A stretch of 7,132 nucleotides of DNA from NCBI GenBank assembly GCA_029940175.1, contig JAOZRM010000161.1, positions 1-7,132 of the forward strand, read 5' to 3'. Position 1 is the stretch's first letter, and the number at the start of each line of letters is the position of its first letter. Below the pieces are notes generated by a model that had not been told where the DNA came from, did not search any database, and saw only the letters and a program-made list of their open reading frames with translations. This DNA is from Candidatus Sabulitectum sp. GTDB taxonomy: Bacteria > Fermentibacterota > Fermentibacteria > Fermentibacterales > JCC-6. The translations under genes and the position numbers were made by a program. Below, piece after piece: positions 6,801 to 7,132 of this stretch.

Positions 6801-7132
6801 TTACAAAGTCTCTTTAAAATTACTTGCTTTGCACACAGGCTTCTCAAGATTATTTATTGAATAGTTAAAATTTGATCTATTGACAGGGAAAAGAAAAATT
6901 GAAAGAAAAATCATTGAGCCGGCAAGTTCCATAAGTTCCCATCCATCCGGCCAATTGGCAATTTGCACAAAGACCGAAACAGCTAGTATCCCTACTGATT
7001 GATACTTCCGTGGAACAGGTACTCCAATTCTATCTGCAATTTTTCTGACAGAGTTCGACTTGCTGTACGCTAGGGGTAGTGCAATAAGAAATAAAGCTAT
7101 ACCTGTTCCCATTATAGAGCCGAAAATCACTT
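6801..7132 (-). CDS. 3' part of a hypothetical multi-pass membrane protein (5' end outside window)
   Basis: This is an open reading frame running from the window edge to a TAA stop at 6801-6803, about 109 codons visible. The first possible start inside the window is a GTG at 7128-7130, but only two bases lie upstream of it, so no ribosome binding site can be judged. I treat it as the C-terminal part of a longer protein. Three hydrophobic stretches look like membrane helices, counted from the GTG: residues about 2-22, 45-60 and 66-83. A short basic loop lies between the first two (K/R-rich around 24-42) and a polar tail of about 25 residues follows the last. I do not recognise the family. It ends 80 bases before the next gene, which has its own promoter, so it is probably not functionally part of the efflux operon, although no strong terminator separates them. 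Confidence 0.6.
   Translation of the reverse strand, partial: VIFGSIMGTGIALFLIALPLAYSKSNSVRKIADRIGVPVPRKYQSVGILAVSVFVQIANWPDGWELMELAGSMIFLSIFLFPVNRSNFNYSINNLEKPVCKASNFKETL

Noticed and set aside
6788..6811. Possible hairpin AGACTT-N12-AAGTCT spanning the stop of the upstream membrane-protein gene, considered as its terminator.
   Set aside because: The stem is only 6 base pairs and AT-rich, the loop is 12 bases, and no T-tract follows on the minus strand. Too weak to call.
6823..6830. CTTGCTTT, resembling one operator arm, inside the upstream membrane-protein gene.
   Set aside because: No matching second arm lies at the right distance, so it is a half-site at best and probably coincidence.

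Overview
The window holds one compact tripartite efflux-pump operon, entirely on the minus strand, read from about 6750 down to 34. Upstream of it lies the 3' end of an unrelated-looking membrane-protein gene. Transcription order: partial membrane protein (6801-7132, cut by the window edge); promoter and operator-like palindrome (6744-6784); a TetR-type regulator (6103-6720); a TolC-like outer-membrane channel (4781-6106); a lipid-anchored periplasmic adaptor (3717-4778); an RND inner-membrane permease (634-3720); and a second TetR-type regulator (34-600). Almost every base is coding. The only non-coding stretches are 1-33, 601-633 and 6721-6800, so no gap exceeds 300 bases.

How the parts work together: the permease takes substrates from the periplasm or inner membrane using the ion gradient, the adaptor bridges to the channel, and the channel crosses the outer membrane. 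The adaptor carries the R-L-S hairpin-tip signature for docking to TolC-type channels (R121, L125, S132). The genes are tightly packed: ATGA overlaps at regulator/channel and adaptor/permease, a 2-base gap at channel/adaptor, and 33 bases before the last gene. They are therefore probably one transcript with translational coupling. A consensus-like sigma-70 promoter (TTGACA, 17 bases, TATATA) precedes the first regulator. An 8-8-8 inverted repeat covers its -10 box, which is what an autorepressing TetR-family operator would look like.

The least ordinary point is that the pump is bracketed by two regulators that are paralogs of each other (about 38 identities in 99 ungapped positions by hand count). 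The first gene starts with TTG and the last sits at the far end of the same transcript. The permease also has a methionine-dense periplasmic stretch (12 Met in 58 residues).

Organism: a diderm (Gram-negative) bacterium, because the operon encodes an outer-membrane channel and a lipoprotein adaptor. Hand counts of GC give about 36-39% for the regulators and about 45-50% for sampled parts of the pump genes. The permease motifs (Asp-Asn in TM4, Asn-Asn in TM10) are unlike AcrB and resemble permeases common outside the Proteobacteria. The phylum cannot be fixed from this window; an uncultured diderm lineage is plausible but is a guess. I see no mobile element, tRNA, rRNA, CRISPR array or unmistakable terminator. 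The operon type is well known; only its regulatory layout and the Met-rich segment deserve a second look.
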